Below are positions 1-6,659 of a DNA stretch of 10,987 nt, piece by piece. Each line of letters starts with the position of its first letter. The first letter of the stretch is position 1. Source of the DNA: JBFHER01 sp041584055 (GTDB taxonomy: Bacteria; Bacteroidota; Bacteroidia; Bacteroidales; UBA5342); assembly GCA_041584055.1 (NCBI GenBank), contig JBFHER010000121.1, forward strand, positions 1 to 10,987, written 5' to 3'. The position numbers and the translations under genes are program-made. Under the pieces are notes generated by a model. The model had not been told where the DNA came from. It made no database searches and saw only the letters and a list, made by a program, of their open reading frames with translations.

Positions 1-1
1 A

Positions 2-238
2 AAGGGAATTGAACGTTTATGTCATCATGGGGCTCGCTATCCGCCTCATGGAATTTCCGTTAAGAAAATCAAACAGATTATCGTTAAAAATATGCGTTGT
101 TTGAGCGGAGTGAGTTTCGTATATTTTAGAGAATCTTTTTTGATTTTTATGGAATTCCGTGCAGCAGTCTCATACGCTAAAGCTACTGCGACAGCGTGCG
201 GTCTTCTTGCGCCACCGCTAAAGCTAAAGGCGACATGA
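2..238 (+). CDS. Possible C-terminal tail of an unidentified gene entering from the left edge
   Basis: A plus-strand frame is open from the first complete codon in this phase (position 2) to a TGA at 236-238, giving 78 codons with no start visible. The first 30 residues look protein-like (a HHGARYPPHG stretch followed by the basic segment VKKIKQIIVKN). From about residue 34 the frame runs through sequence that belongs to a dispersed intergenic repeat, so the last 40 or so residues may be read-through rather than conserved protein. I do not recognise the family. If real, the gene converges on the dehydrogenase ending at 473. It could also be a chance open frame; 78 stop-free codons in AT-rich DNA is unlikely but not rare. 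Confidence 0.3.
   Translation, partial: KGIERLCHHGARYPPHGISVKKIKQIIVKNMRCLSGVSFVYFRESFLIFMEFRAAVSYAKATATACGLLAPPLKLKAT
170..203 (+). repeat. Dispersed intergenic repeat, copy 1
   Basis: This 34-base segment matches the reverse complement of 4953-4986 at 27 of 34 positions by hand alignment. The shared core includes TACGCT-AAGCTAC and CAGCGTGCGG. It contains a small inverted pair, ACGCT (174-178) with AGCGT (193-197), that is also present in the other copy. Just downstream, the 11-mer CGCTAAAGCTA at 175-185 recurs exactly at 216-226, so the repeat unit probably extends past 203. Two similar copies in non-coding spacers of one 11-kb window point to a REP-like family spread over the genome. Confidence 0.55.
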
Positions 239-472
239 GGTGTTTACTTTCTTCGGCTGAAAGAAGAATTGGAGCAAAGCGAAAATCACGAACTCCAATG
301 AAAGAAAAATAATAGTGAGCTAAAGTAATAGCCTGTGCGCACTGCTCAGCCATAGCATTGTGAAGGAGAGACTAGATCACACAAAACCATTGATCGAATT
401 TTATGCGGACAACAATGATTTTTATTATTGGTCCAGGGAAGTCTGCCTATTTCAGATCGATAATTGATACGT
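239..472. other. Non-coding spacer left of the dehydrogenase
   Basis: Together with the repeat before it, this forms the left gene-poor region of about 470 bp. It begins with a short hairpin (TTCTT at about 249-253 with AAGAA at about 261-265, around a CGGCTGA loop). I see no convincing gene, tRNA or T-tract terminator for the dehydrogenase that ends at 473. Confidence 0.4.
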
Positions 473-1387
473 TTAAGCAAAACTGTACTTTATACCCGTT
501 AATCGTTCCGATTCAGCCCAAAGTTTTGCTGAGACCACTTCATCGTATGCATGAGGTTTTGCAACGACTTTAGCGGGATTTCCCTTCATCCCGCGGAACC
601 CGGCAGGGCCAAAGTACTCACCACCTGCAACATCCGCTTTTAATGCAGCCATTAATGTAGGCAAAGCGGCTTTTTCCGGTTTATGGCTAAACAAAGAAAT
701 AAAGGGCATCAATACAAAGATCAAAGCTTTTGGAATATGTCGTGCCAGATCTGTGTTGGAAACACCCGGATGAGCTGCCACAGCAATGGTTTTAGAACCT
801 GACTTTTCAAGACTTCTTTGTAACTCAAGTGCATGCATTAAACACGCCAGTTTACTTTGCCCGTAGGCACCCATTTTTGAATAAGATACTTCAGCATGCA
901 GATTGGCTAAGTCGATGATTCCATTTTCGTGTGCAATGCTGCTCAGGTTAACCACTCTTGCATTTGCTGTACTGTTCAACACTTGCAATAGCAAACCGGT
1001 GAGCAAAAAATGACCGAAATAATTTGCACCCATCTGACTTTCAAATCCATCTTCCGTCTTTGAAAAAGGGGGAATCATGATACCCGCATTGTTGATCAAC
1101 ACATCCAGACGCTTGTATTTCTTAAGAAAGTTCAAGGCAAAAGACCTCACGGACTTAAGACTTGACAGATCAATCGGAATTACTTCCAGGTTTGCACTGG
1201 GTGCTTGTTTCAGAATTTCCTGTCTTGCCCGTTCTGCCTTTTCTGCATTACGGCATGCCATGATTACGGTGGCATTTTTTTTCGCCAACGCCAATGCTGT
1301 TTCATATCCCAATCCAACATTGGCACCTGTAACGATCATTACTTTTCCTGTCTGATCAGCCACCTCATCCATTGTCCATTTTTCCAT
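473..1387 (-). CDS. Short-chain dehydrogenase/reductase, retinol-dehydrogenase/protochlorophyllide-reductase-like
   Basis: This is a 304-residue classical-to-extended SDR that would carry out NAD(P)-dependent alcohol/carbonyl oxidoreduction in the cytoplasm. The Rossmann motif TGANVGLG is at residues 20-27. An acidic residue at 73 sits in the PIDLSS adenine-binding loop, and NNAG is at 99-102. The active site is complete: N122, S149/S150, Y175 and K179 (YGQSK). HPG at 207-209 is typical of the WW-oxidoreductase/retinol-dehydrogenase-like branch. The C-terminal part (GEYFGPAGFRGMKG) also fits that branch. The start at 1387 is 42 bp below a TATCTTTG promoter element; M6 is an alternative start. 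A terminator separates it from the permease gene upstream, so it looks like its own unit and probably has no direct role in the sugar locus. The substrate cannot be told from sequence. Confidence 0.9.
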   Translation of the reverse strand: MEKWTMDEVADQTGKVMIVTGANVGLGYETALALAKKNATVIMACRNAEKAERARQEILKQAPSANLEVIPIDLSSLKSVRSFALNFLKKYKRLDVLINNAGIMIPPFSKTEDGFESQMGANYFGHFLLTGLLLQVLNSTANARVVNLSSIAHENGIIDLANLHAEVSYSKMGAYGQSKLACLMHALELQRSLEKSGSKTIAVAAHPGVSNTDLARHIPKALIFVLMPFISLFSHKPEKAALPTLMAALKADVAGGEYFGPAGFRGMKGNPAKVVAKPHAYDEVVSAKLWAESERLTGIKYSFA

Positions 1388-1428
1388 AATTACTGATTAT
1401 CTGATTGTTTCGTTTAGCCTATAAACAC

Positions 1429-1436
1429 CAAAGATA
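1429..1436 (-). promoter_or_regulatory. Putative Bacteroidota -7 promoter element for the dehydrogenase
   Basis: Read on the minus strand this is TATCTTTG, a perfect match to the Bacteroidota -7 consensus TAnnTTTG. It lies 42 bp before the ATG at 1387, giving an expected leader of about 35 nt, and just after the terminator at 1538-1568. No clean TTTG -33 box is seen at the usual 19-21 bp spacing, so the call rests on the -7 element and its placement. Confidence 0.45.
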
Positions 1437-1537
1437 TATATTGTTTCATCCACTTAACTGTTTTTGTGATTTTTTGGCGATTGATGGCAATTATACAGAG
1501 ATGCACCTATGCGATAAATTTACTATCATGACATTAC

Positions 1538-1568
1538 AAAAAAAAGGGATGCACAACTGCACCCCTTT
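1538..1568 (-). terminator. Intrinsic terminator after the MFS permease gene
   Basis: On the minus strand, AAAGGGGTGCA (1568-1558) pairs with TGCATCCCTTT (1553-1543) across a GTTG loop. This is an 11-bp stem with one G-U wobble. It runs directly into a tract of eight T residues (1545-1538). It begins 35 bp past the permease stop at 1603. The other side is also T-rich, so it could work in both directions, but no plus-strand gene needs it. It ends the kinase-permease transcript and isolates the dehydrogenase. Confidence 0.85.
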
Positions 1569-1602
1569 GTATTTTTTCAGAAACTTCCTAAGAAGCGTGA
1601 TT

Positions 1603-2772
1603 TCAGATTTTTTCTTCCCGCACTGAAAATGCCAGATACATTAAGTACAATGCCCCTGCCAAAATAATGATCACAGATCCTACCTGAGAACCGATGATGT
1701 CCGAGAGTATACCCATGAAGAATGGCAATACCGCGCCACCAAATACACCCGTAATCATTAAGCCGGATATTTCGTTCGCTTTATCCGGACGGGATTGGAT
1801 TGCTCTACCAAAGATAATTGGGAAAATATTCGCAATTGTAAATCCTACCAGAGCATAGAGTGCAAAAATGGCATAAGTTTGACCAATAAATATCAAAGCT
1901 ACCAAACCTGCTACTGCAACCACAATATTTATTTTGTAAAACTTCGTTGCGGAGAATTTAGCAAGAATAATAGCACCGAGGAATGCCCCGATTGTACGTG
2001 CGATGAAATAAACAAAAGGCCCCTGACCTGCTGCTGAAACATCAAGACCAGCGCGTTCCATCAAAATTTTTGATGCAGCCGTATTCATACCCACATCAAC
2101 ACCAACCACAAATAAAATTCCAAGGAACAACAGTAAAATGGTTTTGTCTTTTAACATTCCCATCACTTCACCAAAGGTGGTTGCTTTTTCCTTAACCGGT
2201 TGTTCTTTAATGGGCGTTATCTGCAACCATATGGCAGACAAGATTGTTATCACCGCATAAATCGGGAAGATATACATCCATTTCCCCATAAAAGAAGCTG
2301 CAAAAACTGCAATCCAGGGCGCAGATGCTGATGAGATTGCCTTAACAAACTGTCCGGCAGTCAAGCTACTGGTGAGTTTATCTCCCTGAATAACATTGGT
2401 TAAAAGCGGGTTTAAGGAAGCCTGCAAAATGGTGTTCGCGATTCCAAGCAAGGCAAAAGCCAGAAGCATGGTTATAAAGCCATAATGAATGAGTGGAATA
2501 AACATGGCCACAATGGTAATGACGTTGCTTAACTGAACGGTTTTTTTCCTTCCTATGCGGTTCATCAGAATTCCGGTTGGGACAGAAAAAAACAGAAACA
2601 TTGCAAATAGGGCCACTGGAATCATGTTCGACAAGGTATCTGCGTATGCAGAATCCCCAAGCAAATCTTCCTTTACATGAGCAGAAGAGATACCAACGAC
2701 ATCACAAAATCCCATGACAAAAAATCCAAACAGGACAGGCAGGATGCTTTTATAAGATGTTTTGTTTTCCAT
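1603..2772 (-). CDS. FucP/GlcP-like MFS sugar permease
   Basis: A 389-residue inner-membrane transporter of the major facilitator superfamily, probably a proton- or sodium-coupled sugar uptake system. The residues show about 12 hydrophobic segments, with the usual polar central loop near 186-210. The MFS motif A variant GILMNRIGRKK is at 67-77. The segment NTILQASLNPLL (113-124) is characteristic of the FucP/glucose-galactose permease branch common in Bacteroidota. The polar N-terminal helix GFFVMGFCDVVG (16-27) also fits that branch. It starts 39 bp after the ROK kinase stop, so the two are almost surely cotranscribed: the permease would bring in the sugar the kinase phosphorylates. A strong terminator follows the gene. 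Family placement is firm. Substrate is open; fucose, glucose/galactose or a less usual hexose are all possible. Confidence 0.9.
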   Translation of the reverse strand: MENKTSYKSILPVLFGFFVMGFCDVVGISSAHVKEDLLGDSAYADTLSNMIPVALFAMFLFFSVPTGILMNRIGRKKTVQLSNVITIVAMFIPLIHYGFITMLLAFALLGIANTILQASLNPLLTNVIQGDKLTSSLTAGQFVKAISSASAPWIAVFAASFMGKWMYIFPIYAVITILSAIWLQITPIKEQPVKEKATTFGEVMGMLKDKTILLLFLGILFVVGVDVGMNTAASKILMERAGLDVSAAGQGPFVYFIARTIGAFLGAIILAKFSATKFYKINIVVAVAGLVALIFIGQTYAIFALYALVGFTIANIFPIIFGRAIQSRPDKANEISGLMITGVFGGAVLPFFMGILSDIIGSQVGSVIIILAGALYLMYLAFSVREEKI

Positions 2773-2811
2773 TTTCGTTTTATTAGAAGTATTAGTTAGT
2801 TTTTAGATTGT

Positions 2812-3744
2812 TTACATCAAAGGAAGAATTGGCTGTATCATTGGCCAGTATTCAGGATCAAGCATCCGGGCACTACCGATAATTGCTGCATCCTCTTTCA
2901 GGGATGATAATTTAATTTTTGTTTTGGCACCGATCGCTTTTAAAGCCTCTTCAAAAGCAGGGCCAAACAAATTATAAGCGCCTGTCACATTCCCCCCGAT
3001 AACCAACACTTTGGCATCGAAAGCTTTCAACCAGGGCCCTAAGAATTCACCCATATTTTTACCATACTGAGTGAAAATGGCAGCAGCTTTCGGATTTGTT
3101 GGTGCCGCTTCAGCTATTGGGCGGGCTCCATTCACATCCAGACCTGTTTCTTCTTTGTACCTTTTGATAAACCATCGCGTTGAAAAAGAATCATCAGCAA
3201 TGCCATCCTCAAAAGGCAAATGCCAAACACATCCCATCTTTGGAACTCCTTCTCCTTCTACAACAGGAACGCCGGCATTAACAAATGCGGATCCAAAACC
3301 AGTCCCTAAGGTAATTGATACACTTTTATCCACATCCGAAGCACTTCCCAACCAAGCTTCACCGGCTGCAAAAGCGGATGCGTCATTCATAAATCGAAGC
3401 GGAACGGATTCGTCGAGGCCCAATGCTTTCTTTAGTAAGCTGGCAACATTGATGCCATTCAGACTTTCGTATTTTGCAACCTGTGCAAAACGGGCAATGC
3501 CGGTGGCATATTCAAATGGTCCGGGCATTCCAAAACCAATTCCTGCCAACTCGTTTTTATCAATCGCATTCAATGATCTCAGCAGGACATCGGCCCAGCT
3601 TTTGATAATTGTTTGAACGTCGGCTTTATTATCAACATCACCTTCGTGACGTGTACCTTTAACAAGGACTCCTTTTTCAAGATCTACAAGGGCACAGGAT
3701 AAATGGCTCCCTCCCACATCTGCTCCAATTGCGTATTTTTTCAT
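2812..3744 (-). CDS. Atypical ROK-family sugar kinase lacking the zinc-binding cysteines
   Basis: A 310-residue cytoplasmic kinase of the ROK (actin-like ATPase fold) family, expected to phosphorylate a hexose or hexosamine with ATP. The phosphate-1 loop DVGGSH is at residues 9-14. The catalytic aspartate is D121 in FMNDASAFAAGE, the phosphate-2 loop LGTGFGSA is at 146-153, and the adenosine loop IGGNVTGA is at 249-256. The usual ROK zinc motif (CxCGxxGCxE) is absent. In that region the protein reads KMGCVWHLPFEDGIADD (169-185), and the only cysteines are C7 and C172. H175 may replace the histidine of the normal ExGH substrate site. The permease starts 39 bp downstream, giving a take-up-and-phosphorylate pair. 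There is no N-terminal helix-turn-helix, so it is a kinase and not a ROK repressor. Glucokinase is the default label, but the altered site argues against assuming glucose. Confidence 0.87.
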   Translation of the reverse strand: MKKYAIGADVGGSHLSCALVDLEKGVLVKGTRHEGDVDNKADVQTIIKSWADVLLRSLNAIDKNELAGIGFGMPGPFEYATGIARFAQVAKYESLNGINVASLLKKALGLDESVPLRFMNDASAFAAGEAWLGSASDVDKSVSITLGTGFGSAFVNAGVPVVEGEGVPKMGCVWHLPFEDGIADDSFSTRWFIKRYKEETGLDVNGARPIAEAAPTNPKAAAIFTQYGKNMGEFLGPWLKAFDAKVLVIGGNVTGAYNLFGPAFEEALKAIGAKTKIKLSSLKEDAAIIGSARMLDPEYWPMIQPILPLM

Positions 3745-3906
3745 TTTAAATAAGAATCAAGACATAAGAACAATGACACAAGATAAAAAAGCTTAGAATC
3801 ATAATCATCTTTGAGGCTAACTCAGAGATACATGTTTTAGCAATTATTTTATCCGCATCGAATACCTTATATCATATTTATATACATTACATTACAATTC
3901 CTTAAA

Positions 3907-3914
3907 CAAAGATA
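3907..3914 (-). promoter_or_regulatory. Putative -7 promoter element before the kinase-permease pair
   Basis: On the minus strand this reads TATCTTTG, identical to the element before the dehydrogenase gene and a full match to TAnnTTTG. It lies about 160 bp upstream of the kinase ATG, which would give a long AT-rich leader. No TTTG is found at -33 spacing; the inverted repeat at 3929-3952 occupies that place. If real, the kinase and permease can be expressed apart from the genes upstream. Confidence 0.35.
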
Positions 3915-3928
3915 TTCTATCACATCAG

Positions 3929-3952
3929 TTGAGAATAGGATATTCGTCTCAA
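3929..3952. promoter_or_regulatory. Inverted repeat, possible operator at the -33 position
   Basis: The arms TTGAGA (3929-3934) and TCTCAA (3947-3952) are perfect inverted copies. Inside them is a second pair, GAATA (3933-3937) and TATTC (3941-3945). The element starts 8 bp after the DUF4861 stop codon and overlaps where a -33 box would sit for the TATCTTTG element at 3907-3914. GATATTC is also repeated directly at 3911-3917 and 3939-3945. No T-tract follows on either strand, so an operator for a repressor or activator fits better than a terminator. No regulator gene is present in the window. Confidence 0.3.
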
Positions 3953-3959
3953 ATAGCGT

Positions 3960-4844
3960 TCAATGGGTTGCACAATCATTCAAATAAGCATTCCATTCTT
4001 TATGCGATTTTATCTTACCGGCAGCTTCCCAGGCAAATCCTGCGGAATACTTAATACTGCCATTGCCATCTGTTTTCATGATTGCCAGTGCATGAGAACT
4101 GTCTTTCTCTTTCGATTTTTGCTCAAACATTTTAATCAAATACCGCGTATCAACCAGAACACCTGTACCTATTTTTGCAGGATTTTCTGCCATTGTATGC
4201 CAGGCAGACATCCAGCCCTCTTTTTCGTTAAAAGTGACATCAGCAATTGCATTTTGGGTGGATAAACCGATGGCTATTTCAAGCCCTTCAATTGGAAATC
4301 CGTTTTTTGTAAAGCTACTGTTAGCTGTGTACAACTGACTGCCATTCTCAAGTGTAATCACGCGGGTTTCAACGATGCGCTCACCGTCAATCGTCCAACT
4401 GTAAACCAGCTTAAAACTGATGGCTGTTTGGGTTTGAGACACCACCTCCCAGGATTCATAAAGGCCAGAGCGTAGAATCTCCTCATTCTTCCAGATTCCT
4501 AAGCCTCCACAGCCGCGTGTTTTTCCAACATGATATTGGTCGCACCCCTCGCCATGTTCGATGTGATAATACCCGGTTTTTGCCGTATTTGCCTTGTACC
4601 ATTTATCCAGAATCGGATAACTCACTTTTTTATGCCAGCAATCCACACCACTTAAACCATCATCAGCATTGGGTTGCAAGCCATACACCCGAAATGCTAC
4701 CAAATCATTTTCCCAGGCAATATCGAAATCCCTGTCGGGGGCATATCTGAAACCAGGCGCATACTTTATATCAGCCTTTTGTGCCATTGCTACAACTGAT
4801 ATTAACATCATCATAAAAACTGTTAAGCTAATCTTTCTTTTCAT
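3960..4844 (-). CDS. Secreted DUF4861-like protein
   Basis: A 294-residue exported protein resembling DUF4861, a family of unknown or poorly settled function found beside polysaccharide-degrading genes. Residues 1-21 form a signal peptide (MKRK, a hydrophobic stretch, then AMA before Q22) for signal peptidase I. There is no lipobox, so it is probably periplasmic. The likely functional core is rich in ionisable residues: DCWHKK (68-73), KWYK (81-84), YYHIEHGEGCDQYHVG (92-107) and RGCGG (110-114). The C-terminus has a beta-rich GFAWEAAGKI plus W284 segment seen in this family. Cysteines 69, 101, 112 and 291 could form two disulfides in the periplasm. It is shorter than the roughly 350-420 residues I recall for the family. 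It sits between the FAD enzyme and the kinase, 266 bp after the former. A role in binding or modifying the lyase products is inference; no catalytic activity can be assigned. Confidence 0.75.
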   Translation of the reverse strand: MKRKISLTVFMMMLISVVAMAQKADIKYAPGFRYAPDRDFDIAWENDLVAFRVYGLQPNADDGLSGVDCWHKKVSYPILDKWYKANTAKTGYYHIEHGEGCDQYHVGKTRGCGGLGIWKNEEILRSGLYESWEVVSQTQTAISFKLVYSWTIDGERIVETRVITLENGSQLYTANSSFTKNGFPIEGLEIAIGLSTQNAIADVTFNEKEGWMSAWHTMAENPAKIGTGVLVDTRYLIKMFEQKSKEKDSSHALAIMKTDGNGSIKYSAGFAWEAAGKIKSHKEWNAYLNDCATH

Positions 4845-4952
4845 TTTTGTTTTTATTTATTGTTTGATACTACATTCGTGAATATCTCATTCAATATTTT
4901 ATTTTTTATTCTTTGTTCTTTTTCAGTGTTTTCATCTGTTTAATGACTGCGC

Positions 4953-4986
4953 CTCCGCACGCTGGCACTGTAGCTTCAGCGTAGGA
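4953..4986 (-). repeat. Dispersed intergenic repeat, copy 2, inverted relative to copy 1
   Basis: The reverse complement of this segment matches 170-203 at 27 of 34 positions. It lies in the 266-bp spacer between the FAD oxidoreductase and the DUF4861 gene, about 110-140 bp before the latter's ATG. It is visibly more GC-rich than the AT-rich flanks. The rest of the spacer is low-complexity T/A-rich sequence with no gene. Confidence 0.55.
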
Positions 4987-4996
4987 GTCTGAAGCT
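4953..4996. other. Two overlapping, mutually exclusive hairpins within the repeat copy
   Basis: Hairpin A pairs CTCCGCACGCTG (4953-4964) with CAGCGTAGGAG (4977-4987): ten base pairs with a small internal bulge and a 12-base loop. Hairpin B pairs AGCTTCAG (4972-4979) with CTGAAGCT (4989-4996): eight perfect base pairs and a 9-base loop. They share bases 4977-4979 and B's left arm lies in A's loop, so both cannot form together. Neither is followed by a T-tract. In a transcript running from the FAD gene into the DUF4861 gene this could act in RNA processing, stability or attenuation, or simply be the fold of a REP-like element. Confidence 0.45.
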
Positions 4997-5110
4997 TAAA
5001 ACGGCACGCGGTTTGTGTTTGAACGCTTTATTCATGGTTGTTTCATGTGTTGATAATTCATTTCAAGTCTAAATAACTACGTAAATTAAATGTGTCATAA
5101 AAATTTATTA

Positions 5111-6508
5111 CTATGATTTTATGTCATCTCCAAGATAAACACCAACGGACAGCAGGTGCTTTTTCAACTTTTCATAAGGCACCTCATCCGGCAGAACATG
5201 CAAGGATGTAGCCAATCCGGCAAGACATCCTGCACCTTGTCCGATGGACATGGCAATGGGTGTCACCCGTATGGCTGCGCTGGCATGATGATCGGCACCG
5301 ATGGCCCTTCCTGCAAGAATCAGGTTACTTACTTCATGGACCAGCAGGGAATCTACCGGGATGTAATAAACACCTTCATCGCGCAGATGCACCGATTCTG
5401 TTGTCTGACCATCCGGTGAATGAATATCGATTGGATAACCTCCTGTTGCAATTGGATTTTCGAATTTCCGCTCCTTCACCAGATCATCTGAATTCAGTAC
5501 GTATTTTGCATGAGGATGACGTGATTCACGCACACCAATATGTGGTGCAGTACTGACCAAAGTGGCATTTTCGAAGCCCGGCGCATATTTTTTAAGGAAG
5601 CGATAAATCTCAAGGCATTGTTTGCGGCCCATGGTTTCTGCTTTACTCAAATCAAATGGATCCAGCGGGTTTAACCCTAAGATACGCGAGGTATTAAAAA
5701 TAAATTCGCCTTCCGTATTTGTTTCAAAGAACAAAACATTATCACGGGGAACAGACACTTCTCCTGCTTGCTTTGCCTTTTCCCACAGTTCGTAGAATCC
5801 CCAGGATGAGATGCGTTTAGACCGCTTCAGCACATCTTGCTTATCCGCATTGCGCACGTCGTCGTCAAACTGATCCCAATGACTTTCCATGTAAGATCGC
5901 AAAGCTAATGTATCCACGTTCCCGACCTTTACATTCATGGTCATGGGTTGTGATTTGTTGTCATCCACACGCCCTTCGGTAAAAGGCACCCCTGAAAGCT
6001 TTACCATTTCCCCATCTCCGCTGGCATCAATAAACACACCTGCTTCAACCTCCTGCACACCACCTTTATTGTGGATAAACAGAGATTCTATTTTCGAGTC
6101 TTTCTTTTTAAGATCAATTAAACGGGTATGATACAGGATATCCACCCCGGCTTCAAGCACCATGTCTTCAAGCACCACCTTTAACATTTCAGCATCAAAG
6201 GGTGTTACGGTTGAGCAATACCCGGTACCATCCAAAATGTGACCCGGACTTGCGCCTTTCTCAACCAGTCTTTCCACCATTTCGTTTGGCGAGCCGAAAA
6301 TCAGCTGTTTTCCTGCACGGTTATGAAAGGTCATCATTGGTCCAACCCCCATTGCGGTTAATGATCCTCCCAAAAAGCCAAATTGCTCAATGAGCAACAC
6401 CTTTGCACCGGCTCTTCCTGCCGCGATTGCTGCATGACTTCCTGAAACGCCACCACCGACTACAATAACATCGTATTTTCCTATGTACTTTGAGTTAAAC
6501 TGTTTCAT
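5111..6508 (-). CDS. FAD-dependent oxidoreductase (FAD_oxidored / PF12831-like)
   Basis: A 465-residue flavoenzyme with no signal peptide, so cytoplasmic. The N-terminal dinucleotide-binding fold is intact: GGGVSG (18-23) for the FAD pyrophosphate and E41 for the ribose, followed by FGFLGGSLTAMGVG (43-56), typical of this family. DASGDGE (161-167) is the second FAD-contact motif. The closing FAD segment is at 395-427, NLILAGRAIGADHHASAAIR in part, then GQGAG. H406-H407 in that segment and H323/R327/R330/H331 in the middle domain are candidate active-site residues. Relatives often lie next to polysaccharide lyases and are sometimes mislabelled xanthan lyase, but this fold is a flavin oxidoreductase. 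It lies 151 bp after the lyase gene. The likely job is oxidising or reducing a sugar derivative made by the pathway; substrate and electron acceptor are unknown. Confidence 0.88.
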   Translation of the reverse strand: MKQFNSKYIGKYDVIVVGGGVSGSHAAIAAGRAGAKVLLIEQFGFLGGSLTAMGVGPMMTFHNRAGKQLIFGSPNEMVERLVEKGASPGHILDGTGYCSTVTPFDAEMLKVVLEDMVLEAGVDILYHTRLIDLKKKDSKIESLFIHNKGGVQEVEAGVFIDASGDGEMVKLSGVPFTEGRVDDNKSQPMTMNVKVGNVDTLALRSYMESHWDQFDDDVRNADKQDVLKRSKRISSWGFYELWEKAKQAGEVSVPRDNVLFFETNTEGEFIFNTSRILGLNPLDPFDLSKAETMGRKQCLEIYRFLKKYAPGFENATLVSTAPHIGVRESRHPHAKYVLNSDDLVKERKFENPIATGGYPIDIHSPDGQTTESVHLRDEGVYYIPVDSLLVHEVSNLILAGRAIGADHHASAAIRVTPIAMSIGQGAGCLAGLATSLHVLPDEVPYEKLKKHLLSVGVYLGDDIKS

Positions 6509-6607
6509 TCTATTTAGGAAGAACTGTGTTGATTTTCATCAAACCTTAAACATGCATATTCACCATTGGGAAAACCATGAATCTTTTCGGTTATTTGCTC
6601 ACATCGG

Positions 6608-6644
6608 ATCACTTTTCTAAAATTGACAGATAAAAGTAAGTGAT
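6608..6644. other. Inverted repeat between the lyase and FAD oxidoreductase genes
   Basis: ATCACTT (6608-6614) is repeated inversely as AAGTGAT (6638-6644), with short T-rich and A-rich stretches inside that could lengthen the stem. It begins 16 bp past the lyase stop. The strand after it has no T-run, so it is not a standard terminator. It might be a weak terminator, an RNA-stabilising stem or an operator. The rest of the 151-bp spacer shows only a near-match to the -7 box (AAGGTTTG on the minus strand at 6540-6547). Confidence 0.25.
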
Positions 6645-6659
6645 TTTATTTAGATCACC

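Noticed and set aside
1405..1626. Plus-strand open frame of 73 codons between the dehydrogenase and the permease
   Set aside because: It runs through the intrinsic terminator and the promoter region, has no recognisable domain, and overlaps the permease end.
3071..3616. 181-codon open frame antisense to the ROK kinase
   Set aside because: The kinase on the other strand has all its motifs. The antisense translation is low-complexity Ser/Ala/Pro-rich sequence with no family features.
3929..3952. Inverted repeat after the DUF4861 stop as an intrinsic terminator
   Set aside because: The stem is interrupted and no T-tract follows on the minus strand; an operator reading fits its position better.
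5111..6508. Naming the FAD enzyme a xanthan lyase
   Set aside because: The GGGVSG, DASGDGE and C-terminal FAD motifs are those of a flavin oxidoreductase; there is no lyase fold.
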